The notes under the pieces were generated by a model. That model ran no database searches, had not been told where the DNA came from, and saw nothing but the letters and a program-made list of their open reading frames with translations. Positions 8,666 through 16,784 of a DNA stretch of 20,118 nt are shown here, in pieces; the first letter of the stretch is position 1, and each line of letters opens with the position of its first letter. This DNA is from Dunaliella salina (lineage: Eukaryota > Chlorophyta > Chlorophyceae > Chlamydomonadales > Dunaliellaceae). The stretch lies in NCBI GenBank assembly GCA_002284615.2, contig MU069705.1:194694-214811 (forward strand), written 5' to 3'. The translations under genes were made by a program, and so were the position numbers.

Positions 8666-8706
8666 GGGAAATCGATTTCCCAATATATTATTCCCGACAT
8701 CGGGAA
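8666..8706. other. Pair of perfect palindromes
   Basis: GGGAAATCGATTTCCC (8666-8681) is a perfect 16 bp palindrome. Nine AT-rich bases later, TTCCCGA-CA-TCGGGAA (8691-8706) is a perfect 7+7 dyad. Both share the half-site GGGAA/TTCCC. A protein-binding site pair or element termini are possible; neither is shown. Confidence 0.7.
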
Positions 8707-8888
8707 CATGCAGGTGTCTGGGTGCCTGAAAAAAAAAGAAAAAAGAAGAAGATAAGAATTACGCCCTTGAGCGTGCATTAAGGGAAGAACCCGTTAGGAA
8801 ATTCACCAACCACCCGGATTCCTCCAAGTTTCTTTTGCGTAGCGAGTGTACTCACCAAGGCTCGAACACATTACCCCTGGATCATTGT

Positions 8889-8926
8889 TTTCCCGAATAT
8901 GTCCGGGAGAGCGGCTGGGTGCCTGA
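8889..8926. repeat. Imperfect echo of the 8691 dyad
   Basis: TTCCCGAATATGTCCGGGA followed by GGCTGGGTGCCTGA resembles TTCCCGACATCGGGAA followed by GTGTCTGGGTGCCTGA at 8691-8729. Dyad and downstream flank therefore recur about 200 bp apart. Confidence 0.45.
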
Positions 8927-9395
8927 TGGAGGAAACGTGCTCATTTTCCAGGGGTGTGGTAACATGCTGAAGGTGTGGATCAGGCCCAAATAGAGCAACG
9001 CATGGTCCGTTGCAAATCGGTGATGGGCATGCAGGGGGTGTGTCAGGTGTCTTGCAGAGGTGTTCCCAAGCCTAAGATGCATGCATATTGAACTTATATG
9101 CTCTTGGTGATGCTTCTTGAGTGCTGGAATGCACTGTGCAGGCCAGCAGGGGTGCCTGCATGTGCAACACCCCTGGCCACCCACACATCATGTTAACAGC
9201 TCCAGCCCAAAAGCGGTGAGTTTGATGGCCCGTCAGGAAGGTAGCATCGTCCAACCTGTCAAAATTTCGAACCTGACAGCTGGTGCACCGCGGTGCATAA
9301 AACAAGTGCAAACGAACTATATAAGTTTGATGACTTTGATTCCTCAGTTTGACCCTGCCCGTGTTTTGGAGGACGGGTCCAATCTATGTCTGGAT

Positions 9396-9460
9396 GCACA
9401 CCAGGACTCCGGTGCGTTCTCACTTTGGAGAGGCCTGCTTTGGGGTATTAGTGACTTAGG
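9396..9460. repeat. 97 bp module, degenerate copy 1
   Basis: CACCAGGACTCCGGTGCGTT and GGAGAGGCCTGCTTTGGGGTATTAGTGACTTAGG match the two tandem units at 9631-9823. Confidence 0.75.
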
Positions 9461-9469
9461 CATCCAATT

Positions 9470-9623
9470 AGTGGCGCTATGTTGTAGTTTCGACTGAGTT
9501 GCCATGGTTGAAAATAGTTAAATACTAATAATCTGGCAGATTGGGGTTAGGGTAGGGTTAGGGTAGGGTTTGGATAGGGTTAGGGTAAGGTCAACTTAGT
9601 CGGAACTGCAACATAACGCCACT
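9470..9623. mobile_element. 154 bp inverted-repeat (MITE-like) element with telomere-like core
   Basis: The left arm 9470-9498 (AGTGGCGCTATGTTG...) and right arm 9595-9623 are reverse complements at 25 of 29 positions; all four differences are transitions. They enclose 96 bp, including GGGTTAGGGTAGGG-type repeats at 9543-9590. Size and terminal inverted repeats fit a MITE or foldback element. It sits between copies of the 97 bp module, as though inserted in that array. No clear target-site duplication was seen, and there is no transposase in the window, so classification is tentative. Confidence 0.6.
9543..9590. repeat. Interstitial telomere-like tract
   Basis: Alternating GGGTTA and GGGTA units (GGGTTAGGGTAGGGTTAGGG..., then GGGTTTGGATAGGGTTAGGG) over about 48 bp. 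It resembles TTAGGG-type telomeric repeats but is irregular, with a composite 11 bp period (TTAGGGTAGGG). It lies within the inverted-repeat element. Confidence 0.7.
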
Positions 9624-9630
9624 TTCTCTT

Positions 9631-9823
9631 GGCATAGCACAACAAGGCAGTGATATGGGCGCACCAGAACTCCGATGCGTTCCCAGTTTGGAAAGGCCTG
9701 CTCTGGGGTATACGTATTTATAACCTTGGCATAGTACAACAAGGCGGTGCTATGGGCTCACCAGAACTCCGGTGCATTTCCAGTTTGGAGAGGCCTGCTT
9801 TTGGGGTATTAGTGACCTTGGTC
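9631..9823. repeat. Two tandem units of a 97 bp module
   Basis: Both units begin GGCATAGCACAACAAGGC or a near match (9631 and 9728). They continue through CACCAGAACTCCG, CCAGTTTGGA and AGGCCTGCT to a GGGGTAT stretch. GGCATAGCACAACAGGGCAG also appears alone at 10970-10989, so parts of the module are dispersed. Confidence 0.85.
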
Positions 9824-9859
9824 ATCAAGGTTCAGGGTATTGAACGGACACCCTGTACA

Positions 9860-9973
9860 ATGGCAAACATGCCAGATGCTTCAGTAGCTACCCTGGGCCT
9901 TATCTTTGCCCTCTTTGTGGTACACCTGATAGCACCTCCCATAACCTACTTAGGTGCACTCACCTACAGATAA
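9860..9973 (+). CDS. Possible 37-residue hydrophobic peptide ORF
   Basis: From the ATG at 9860 to a TAA at 9971, one hydrophobic span (ATLGLIFALFVVHLIAPP) is long enough to cross a membrane. The same frame is open upstream through the 97 bp repeats, so this start is arbitrary. No family is recognised; most likely chance. Confidence 0.1.
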   Translation: MANMPDASVATLGLIFALFVVHLIAPPITYLGALTYR

Positions 9974-10001
9974 ACAGAATGAATATCCATCGCCACCATT
10001 A

Positions 10002-10145
10002 GGAAGGAAGGAAGGAAGTGTTACCGTTTTATATGCCTACAAGGGCATCTGAGCGGGTCGAACCCCCGACCTCCTGGTTACAGAAGGCCGACCCACATCC
10101 GACCAAGCCACACAAGTGCGACTTGACCCCACTGGTTTTTTGCCT
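10002..10145 (-). mobile_element. tRNA-derived SINE, 144 bp, with perfect 12 bp target-site duplication
   Basis: TCGCCACCATTA occurs at 9990-10001 and 10146-10157, flanking 144 bases. On the minus strand, the element carries a Pol III A-box-like TGGCTTGGTCGG (10110-10099) and a B box GGTTCGACCC (10064-10055) at tRNA-like spacing. Next comes a body (CTCAGATGCCCTTGTAGGC, then a TATA-containing stretch and GGTAACAC) and a TTCC-repeat tail (10018-10002). This is the classic plan of a tRNA-related SINE transcribed by RNA polymerase III and mobilised by LINE machinery. The tRNA arms do not all pair, so it is not a functional tRNA gene. Its 3' core is shared with the insertion at 3554-3938. Confidence 0.85.
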
Positions 10146-10403
10146 TCGCCACCATTAAGCACTCAGCATCTGCGGTGAAGCAATAAGCAGAGGAGGCTTT
10201 GGATCTTACATTGTCTCGATAAATGCATGTAATACAGAGAGGCTACGCTCCTTAAGTATGGAAATTCCAAAGACTGTACACCGACACATTCCACATTGGC
10301 TGTCTTTCCATCCAGACAACCACCACACACACAGCTCAGTCGCCCTGATGGCATTATAGTTTAACCCCTTTAAGGCAGAGACTCCACACATCACCCGCAG
10401 GGT

Positions 10404-10745
10404 ATGGATCCCAGAGACAGAGATATCCACCTAATTGAGCTCAAATTTTGTTCTGACACCGAACCCGGACAAACTCTCCACACTGTCTCTCCACAAAATC
10501 AGCACAAAACACCATTGAAAGCTTATGCACAAGATCTCTACGGGGCACATACCGCAATAACAGAGTCACACTACATACCATACTACTTGGAGTAGCTGGA
10601 ACTATCTTAAATCCCTACACTACAAACTTGGCCTAGCAGGAGACAAAGCTCACAAGACTGCCAAAGAACTCCACTATCACGCTGTAAAATCCCTAACAAA
10701 AATTCACAACACCAAAAATGCCATCCAATTCAGTAACATAAGCAA
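10404..10745 (+). pseudogene. Decayed retroelement C-terminal segment with E-x-K motif
   Basis: Three frames must be combined. One reads DIHLIELKFCSDTEPGQTL (10422-10478). Another reads LLGVAGTI (about 10583-10606). The third reads LHYKLGLAGDKAHKTAKELH followed by HAVKSLTKIHNTKNAIQF (10615-10728). The order (a hydrophobic strand with E-x-K, a short Gly-rich strand, then a helical segment ending with Asn-Thr) resembles a conserved C-terminal segment I associate with algal retroelement polyproteins. The I-E-L-K motif suits a PD-(D/E)xK-like nuclease fold. It is unrelated in sequence to LINE copies A-C. Family assignment is from memory and pattern, so moderate to low confidence. Host gene decay is the alternative. 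Confidence 0.35.
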
Positions 10746-10923
10746 TGGGCGTTTGGGGGAGGGGGCTACAGGGAGGGCTGCGTACAGGACAGCGAGGCGC
10801 GCAGCCGGACGGATGGCCGATGACCCGCCAGATTCTCATGAGCTGGGCTGCTCATAGCTAGCCTTCTTTGGTGGGGCTCACTGTTAGTGCCAGTGCTAAC
10901 TGTTGAGTCTTTCCTTAATGCAC

Positions 10924-10939
10924 GCTGGCAAGTGCCAGC
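10924..10939. other. 7 bp perfect dyad
   Basis: GCTGGCA-AG-TGCCAGC. A weaker dyad (GTTAG...CTAAC) lies about 35 bp upstream. No associated gene was seen. Confidence 0.4.
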
Positions 10940-11001
10940 ATTGACTTTTACTTTCACTTTTTGACCTAGGCATAGCACAACAGGGCAGAGATATGTCATT
11001 C

Positions 11002-11048
11002 GCAGATCATGTCCTGTAAGATGTACTGGCTTGGCAACACGAATCACT
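11002..11048. repeat. ~46 bp direct repeat, left copy
   Basis: CAGATCATGTCCTGTAAG, then ATGTACTGGCTTGGCAACAC and GAATCACTT. The right copy at 11314-11360 differs at about two positions. The pair brackets the ~255 bp dispersed repeat. Confidence 0.85.
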
Positions 11049-11303
11049 TGCCACGCTCCTGCTCCATCCTTGCCCTCTCCCCAGGGCTCGCTTGGACTCA
11101 GGCCATTACTCCTTTACACATAGAAGGTTGAGATATTCTACTACATCGTATCCAGATGGCACTACATGTAGAAAGCAGAATGTCGAATGTAGAAATTCTC
11201 AACACAGAGGTCCAGAGAAAATCACCACCCAAAAATCTTTATAACAACCTAACTAATTTGTCACCAACAGTAAAATTGACACAACACCAAATGAGCATGT
11301 CAG
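11048..11303. repeat. ~255 bp dispersed repeat, copy 1
   Basis: Aligns over its whole length with 15624-15875 at high but imperfect identity. Both run from TTGCCACGCT, through CTTTACACATAGAAGGTTGA and CACTACATGTAGAAAGCAGA, to ACACCAAATGAGCATGTCAG. No protein frame is conserved between the copies, so it is probably a non-autonomous element or a fragment of one. Confidence 0.85.
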
Positions 11304-11832
11304 CTGCCATGCACAGATCATGTTCTGTAAGATGTACTGGCTTGGCAACACGAAGCACTTACCCCCTGATTTTTGCTCGGTGCACAGAACAGAGAGAAGG
11401 GCAGCAAGGAAAAATCATTATGCAAGTGAGTGTTGGCAAGTCGATGGGAAAATGCAAAAGGATAGGATGATGAACCTCGAGATAGAATCAGGACGATATC
11501 AAAGCAAGGACTCGGCCACATCACACAAAAATCTCCGAGGAAAGGAAAGCATACAATGCTGCTTCACCTTTGAGAAAGCCGACCACCATTAAGTGGACAG
11601 GTTTAACCATCAGGATGTCGGACGCATACTTCTCTTGATGTTCACACCACAAAACAACTGCTTCTACCCAGGATGTGCAGAATAAACTTTAAATGATCTT
11701 AACACAGCAAGACTAACACAGGTATTAACTTATCGCCACACTTAAACAGATGCTGATCAGCAGCTGTACCGAAATTCCTGTGCCCTTTTGTGAGCTCTCC
11801 AGCTCACCGCTGCTTGCTGCTGTGGCATACGC
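11304..11832. other. Right direct repeat, then no recognisable gene
   Basis: The right ~46 bp direct repeat occupies 11314-11360. A 90-codon plus-strand frame (11320-11592) follows from it with no motif I recognise. The rest is AT-rich with no repeats found elsewhere in the window. Confidence 0.4.
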
Positions 11833-12222
11833 ATGCCACCAACTACTTTCCCTAGACACCATGCACCCCTAGAGCCTGGCCAGCTGTTGCACAAGCCATA
11901 CAGAGCTGCTCAGAAGGCGACAGCAGTGCATGCGGTGCACAAAACAGGTGCGAGCGCAGCTGCAGCTGCTAGGTTTCCAGATCCCCAAGTTTCAGCTCCT
12001 GCTGCTGTCTGGTGCGGCCTATGGCCTGCTGCTGAAGCGGCGGCTTCCTCTGCTGCGGGCGCAACTCATGCTCCAGATCCGGCTGTTTCCTCTGTCGCGT
12101 ATCCAGCGTCCAGCTGTTTGCCCGGAGGATGGCTCCTTTTTCTGCATAGCACTCAATGAATTGCACCAAGGGTGCAGCTTAGTATCTGTTGCTTGCTTGA
12201 GTCCTTTTGAGGGCGATTTGCT
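11833..12222 (-). other. Probable decayed continuation of gypsy pol
   Basis: This lies immediately downstream (minus strand) of the protease frame, where RT should follow. Minus-strand frames are Gln/Arg-rich and interrupted, and no RT motif is visible. Plus-strand frames here, running into the protease region, are shadows. Either a deletion removed RT or this is unrelated sequence. Confidence 0.3.
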
Positions 12223-13164
12223 TTACTCTGCTCCAGCTGGTGCACAAGATACATTGCTGCTATTGCCAGAAGCAGATGTGGACACAAAGGAAGCAAAAAT
12301 GCTAGCTGCCAGAGATTGTGCCCAGGGTTTGGCAGACCTGGTGCTTAAAGGCACTGATGCAATGGTGTGCTTGTCACCACGTACAAGGAAAGGTCTGTAT
12401 TCAAGCAGTCTAGTCACAGGGTCAGGGCGAGCCCCCCAATCACGTGCACAGTGTGTGGACAGTAGAACATCATACAGGTGATCAACACCTCTGACAACCA
12501 GAAAATGTGTGGCAGCTTTAGTGAACGTCTTGCACTCATGTTGCTTGCCCTTGTTTAAAACACAACGCATCGGGACACTGACTTCTCCAACAACAGATCC
12601 GGAAGCACCTAATGATGTGGCGATGCACTTGCCACTGAGTACATAGGACATCTTGCGTGAATTAGCAAATTTCTCAGAAATCAAATTCACTTCTGAACCA
12701 GTATCAGACAAAGCTCTCTGGATATCAGTTGCCCACTTCCCTTCATGCTCCAGGGACAGAACTCCATTGACCATGTAAAGGCCAGGTGTGCTCTTGAAGT
12801 AGTCATCAGGCACAGCGCTTCCAGCGCTTGCTGCAGTAACTGTAAAACTTGCACGTGGCTTAGCAGATGATGATAGGTACGCTGCAGCAGAGTGGTTTGC
12901 GTCTGCATGTGCTGCACTGTTGCTGCTCAAGATGTCAGTGCGCTGAAGTAAAGCAACAGATGTCTTAGGGCTCATGCTGATGTTGATGGTGCTTTCTGGT
13001 TGCTCATGTAGCAGCTCAAGCAGTTTTTGCTCACCAAGTGCACTGATGGGTACTTGAATATGCGCAGGTGTGGGCATCTGACACACACCAGGTGCGAGGG
13101 GGTGTGAGTGCTGTTCTCGTGGGTGCCCAGGCATTGCATGCAAACCATCTTCTTGCAGAGTCAT
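12223..13164 (-). pseudogene. Ty3/gypsy-type aspartic protease region
   Basis: A 313-codon frame. Residues 1-140 form a low-complexity, Ala/Ser/Pro-rich linker. Residues 150-166 (RALSDTGSEVNLISEKFA) hold the retropepsin catalytic D-T-G-S at 154-157 (12705-12694). Residues 230-260 (LYDVLLSTH, then DPVTRLLEYRP) correspond to the second conserved strand and the helix-turn of retroviral-type proteases. The usual Gly in this strand appears to be Ser. The enzyme would cleave the Gag-Pol polyprotein. The frame overlaps nothing useful upstream: a TAA in frame lies about 50 bp before the ATG, and the preceding gag is in another frame, so a frameshift (programmed or mutational) separates them. No RT follows. 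Confidence 0.75.
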
Positions 13165-13174
13165 TCTTGGTGGC

Positions 13175-14238
13175 TCAAAAGGAACAGGTGCAGCAGCAGA
13201 AACTGGTTTTTATTGACTCATGGATCATGGTGCACATGCTGTACGGCTCATGCATATCTGCACATGCATTTGGCATCCACAGTGGGTTGCTGGTCATGTG
13301 AACTTGGGGTTTTGCTTGCCAAGGGGTCTTCTCAAAGTTGCCCATAGCAAGGTGCACGTTGTGAATGAGCTCTGCCGCATTCTTGACATGGTGTGTGTTA
13401 TTTAGTTGCAGCTTGGCTTGAGACAGCTGGGAGCTGCTTAAATGATGGATGAGTACCACCCCCCAGCAGCGAGCTTTGTTGAGAGGCAAGCTGTGTGGTC
13501 TTGAGATGAAAGAGTGAGGTACAGGTGGGAATTTTACTGCAGTTACCTGTGCCTGCAGATCTTGCACTCTCTGCTTCAGACCTGAAATCTCAACAAACAA
13601 GCTTTCATTGCCATTTACAGCAGGCTTGCTGAAGTGCATGTGCTTCTGATTGCTCTTGCCATTCTGTGGCATAGGCAGGGTGCCTTGCAGCGCATAGTAG
13701 CGAGTGAATTTCTGTGCAAGTTTGACAGCCTCTTCCAGTGAGCTTTGCTCACGGATCACATCTAATCCAAGCTTTTTAGCATAGTCAGGGGCATGTGTAC
13801 TGACTGCTTGAACCAGCCTGCGCAAGGCCTTGCTTTCACGCACCTGAACATCCAGTGCTAGCCTACGAAAGCGCATCACAAAGGTTGAAATGTCCTTACC
13901 GGGTTGCAGCTCCATGCTGTACAGCGTACTCTCTTAGCCTCCAGTCATGTACTCGAATTCCGCAGACAACGCACGCACAGTGCATGTCAGTGGAGCATCT
14001 ACTTCCACCCGCAATAGAGCCGCAGCATCGTCCAGAATCTGTGACTTGCAAGTCTTGAACCACTCATTGGAGCGGAACAGAAAAGCTTGGTAACTGATTA
14101 GCTCAAACAGCTGAGGAGCATTGAGTCCACATGCGCTCTTGGTGGTGTGATACCAAGCACACAGGTCATGCAGAAAGGTAGGCAGATCATCTTTGGCTCT
14201 CCATAGAAAATAGGAGGAGCTTGTATGTCAAACATCAT
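13175..14238 (-). pseudogene. Ty3/gypsy-type Gag, broken
   Basis: From paired ATGs at 14238 and 14235, a short frame reads MMFDIQAPPIFYGEP. A one-base shift near 14196 then moves to a long frame (DDLPTFLHDLCAWYHT..., FRSNEWFKTCKSQI) that reaches an in-frame TAA at 13936-13934. Beyond it the same frame continues with MELQPGKDISTFVMRFRRLA (from 13915) and a helical stretch, ending at 13175. The pattern of a W-F helix, then Q-P-G-K-x-I-S-x-F-x-x-R-F-R-x-L, is the hallmark of retrotransposon gag capsid. A convincing CCHC nucleocapsid knuckle is not visible; a lone C-W-G near codon 149 of the last segment may be its remnant. One frameshift and one stop make it non-functional as it stands. Confidence 0.75.
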
Positions 14239-14540
14239 GTTCTCTTTAAATACAGCAAATATGCGTGTGTGGAGGCAGCTGGCTGACTGCCTGTTCTATT
14301 TCCTCTAAAGCTCAATCAATTCATATAATAAACCCTGGGGAGGGCAATGGATGGCGGGCTCATCCCTCCTGTGTGGCTTCTCTCTTGGTCTCTCTTCTTC
14401 TTTCTCTCAATATAGCCCCTGAAGGGAATGTGATCGTGGGCTCATGTCCAGGTTGGCATATGTGTGAGTGGATGGAGCAGCACTTGCCTCTGAGGGGCAG
14501 GATCAGCCTTGTCATGGCTTCTTGTGTAAGATGATCCAAG

Positions 14541-14829
14541 TATGCAGCATGCTGGACCGAACCGGCAGCTAAGGCCGAACAGCCCCTATCTACTCACAAT
14601 CAAGGCAAACTTCCCCCATCTTGTGCTGGGCTGGATGGTGGCTAGACCATCCACACCCGTGTTCACGCTTGTGAGGAGCACAGAGGATTTTGCTCTTGCG
14701 TGACCCATGCAGCATGCTGGACTTGACCGGCAGCTAAGGCCAATCAGCCTCTAACTACCCACAGCCAATGCAAGGTTTCCCCCATGTTGTGCCATGCGAG
14801 ACCGGAACGGCAGCAAAGCCAACTAGCCC
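14541..14829. repeat. ~90 bp repeat, two copies at 165 bp spacing plus a partial third
   Basis: ATGCAGCATGCTGGAC, CCGGCAGCTAAGGCC and the C-rich end CCCCCAT-TTGTGC recur at 14542-14626 and 14707-14791. A partial third copy (GACCGGAACGGCAGCAAAGCC) follows at 14799-14820. It lies upstream of the minus-strand gag, where a leader or LTR would be expected, but no LTR pair can be tested here. Confidence 0.7.
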
Positions 14830-15430
14830 GGACTGGTGCTTGCACACTTGCACAGCCCAAGCACAACGCAACAAAGCATTCCAAGCAGGCTCCATGCACA
14901 GGTTCCTAGGACCTGACCATGGTTGGGACACAGATGGGGCAACCTAAGCTCCCACTATGCCATGCAGGACCCTGGTTGCAGGGTGAAGGCATTGTAGCCG
15001 CAATAGTACAGGTATGCAGCACGGGTTTGCTTACATCTGCACAATGGAGCACGAGCGGCGTGCACTCAATGTATAGGCCTCACAAGCGTCGTGGGCAGTA
15101 CAGCATAGAAGGGCAGGGGGCTGGTCCCCAGAGAGCTGCTGCTCTTCATAGACATTTGTGCTTGCATGTGCCTTCACACAGGCGCTCTGACAAACATCAC
15201 ACTCGTGAGAGCGCACGCTAGACTTGCCTCCTCACAGGCGTGAACACTTGTCCTCGGCTCTCACGCCAGAGAATCGGGATTGGAGTGCCTCTAGCGGCAT
15301 GAACTCCGCCTCTCACGGCATGTGTCTCTTACGCATCCCTCTCCAGTCCGTCTGCATGATGGCGCATAGCGCAAAATGAGATGTTGAGAATGTGGGGTTT
15401 TGAGTGATGGTGGTGTGGTTTACTGGTCAC
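14830..15430. other. No recognisable gene; TCAC-rich stretch
   Basis: Between about 15175 and 15320 short CTCAC-G/A-GGC-type motifs recur irregularly. GCGCTCT at 15182-15188 pairs with AGAGCGC at 15208-15214. The 100-codon plus-strand frame at 14919 shows no motif. Confidence 0.4.
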
Positions 15431-15434
15431 GGCA

Positions 15435-15508
15435 TGCCTCCACCCCACCATCTTCTTCGTCCAAGGTGGCCTGCCTCCGCACCACCATCTTCTTCGTCCA
15501 AGGTGGAG
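15435..15508. repeat. 37 bp tandem duplication
   Basis: TGCCTCC-CACCACCATC, then TTCTTCGTCCAAGGTGG, repeats at 15435 and 15472. The second unit runs into the dispersed repeat shared with 6547-6607. Confidence 0.8.
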
Positions 15509-15555
15509 TAACCCTCCATCAGAGGACATTGGGCTGCAATAACCAGCAGCATGTT
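15496..15555. repeat. ~60 bp dispersed repeat, copy 2
   Basis: Matches 6547-6607: CGTCCAAGGTGGAG, TCCATCAGAGGACA, GGGCTGC and AACCAGCAGC in the same order and orientation. Confidence 0.75.
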
Positions 15556-15623
15556 TCTTTGCCATGCCTGCCACACTCAGGCATGCTTACACTCTAGTGC
15601 TTTCTTTGCCACACTTCCCTGAT

Positions 15624-15875
15624 TGCCACGCTGCTGCTCCATCCTTGCCCTCTCTTCAGGGCTCGCTCGGCCTCAGGCCATCACTCCTTTACACATAGAA
15701 GGTTGAGATATTCTACTACATCATATCCAGGCACTACATGTAGAAAGCAGAATGAAGAACGTAGAAATTCTCAACATAGAGGTCCAGGGAAAATCATCAC
15801 CCAAAACCTCCTGTAACAACCTAACTACTTGGTTACCAGCAGTAAAATTGACACAACACCAAATGAGCATGTCAG
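15624..15875. repeat. ~255 bp dispersed repeat, copy 2
   Basis: Full-length partner of 11048-11303 in the same orientation. The ~46 bp direct repeats that bracket copy 1 are not present here, so they are not an intrinsic part of the element. Confidence 0.85.
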
Positions 15876-16750
15876 ATATGCTCCCCTCCTGGATCTCCCC
15901 AGCCACTCTCGCATCCTAGATTCTGAGACCAGATCTCCCGACCAATTTTGCACCATTAATCCAGCCTTGAGTGGAGTCCAAAATGGGATCGGAGCAACTT
16001 GGTCTGGGGTGGGACACCACTACAGGGTGGAGCTGTGGTCCTTTTTATGTGATCTGAGGCTGGGGGGGTGATCTGGGGGCCTCCGATTTTCATGAATTCT
16101 TGAGGAACATGATAATTGAATTATAATGGCTGGCATAGTTAGACTTGAGGGAAAAGGTTGGGAAAGAACATATCCAGTGATTCTGGCCCGTTGACCCATT
16201 TTGCCACTCTCCCCGACGACAACAGCAAGAGCACCAGGGCAGCACACGACAGGAGCCGTGAGGTTAGGCCAAACAGCAAGCAACGACAAAGGACACTGAG
16301 CTTGAGCACGCATGATTGCGCAAGCAATTAAAGCAGGAGGGCAGATGGGAAGTGTGCTGCTTAGGGGTTATGAGCTGCCCTGAAAGCACTTCCACGGGTA
16401 GTTGCCCTGAGAGCCCTTCTAGCCGAAAACCTGGACTGTGGGACAGCATTAGCACGGAGTTGTCCCAAGATCCGGTAGTTGGAACCATCCAGGCTAGTCA
16501 GCGTGACTCGCAGAGGAGCAAACATGGATGCCATTCCTTGCTTGAATGAACGCTTATGAAACGTACACAGCAAAACATTGTTCATCATGCACTCTGAACA
16601 TTTGAGCTTTTTTGATCCAACAACGTCTGTCTCGCACAGTTTCATCCAGCACCAGTGTGCTACCCAACTTGCGTTCAATTTAAATTTGTACATTGCAGTG
16701 CTGTTTTAATGGCAGCCTAGCAATCACACATTGTGACTGATGGCTTAAAA
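15876..16750. other. No recognised gene
   Basis: The longest frame is a 110-codon minus-strand ORF (16361-16693) with a CSEC pair and many aromatic residues near its start. I see no family signature and no second copy. A G-rich run (16059-16079) and a loosely duplicated TGCCCTGA-AGC segment (16375-16420) are the only other structures. Confidence 0.4.
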
Positions 16751-16780
16751 TGTAAACCCTTGTAAACTTAAACCCTTGTA
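16751..16780. repeat. TGTAAACCCT-type tract before LINE B
   Basis: TGTAAACCCT followed by TGTAAACTTAAACCCTTGTA. It is the same kind of sequence as the 3' tail of LINE copy C (7641-7670), suggesting that an older LINE tail abuts LINE copy B. Confidence 0.5.
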
Positions 16781-16784
16781 GCCT

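Larger units (their letters stand above)
8013..9395. other. No recognisable gene; contains paired dyads
   Basis: Open frames are short and unconvincing. A run of A/G (8727-8753) and the dyads at 8666-8706 are the only structured elements seen. No homology to other parts of the window was found apart from the echo of the second dyad at 8889-8926. Confidence 0.5.

Noticed and set aside
10050..10120. Functional tRNA gene
   Set aside because: A and B boxes are present, but the T-arm and anticodon stems do not pair properly, and the segment sits inside a SINE with tail and target-site duplication.
11930..12481. 183-codon plus-strand ORF
   Set aside because: It overlaps the minus-strand protease frame, which has a catalytic motif; the plus frame has none.
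15182..15214. Structured RNA hairpin
   Set aside because: Only a 7 bp stem with a 19-base loop; no further pairing or conservation is visible.
16361..16693. BED-type zinc finger on the minus strand
   Set aside because: Only one CxxC pair and a few aromatic residues are present; the downstream His pair is not positioned as the family requires.
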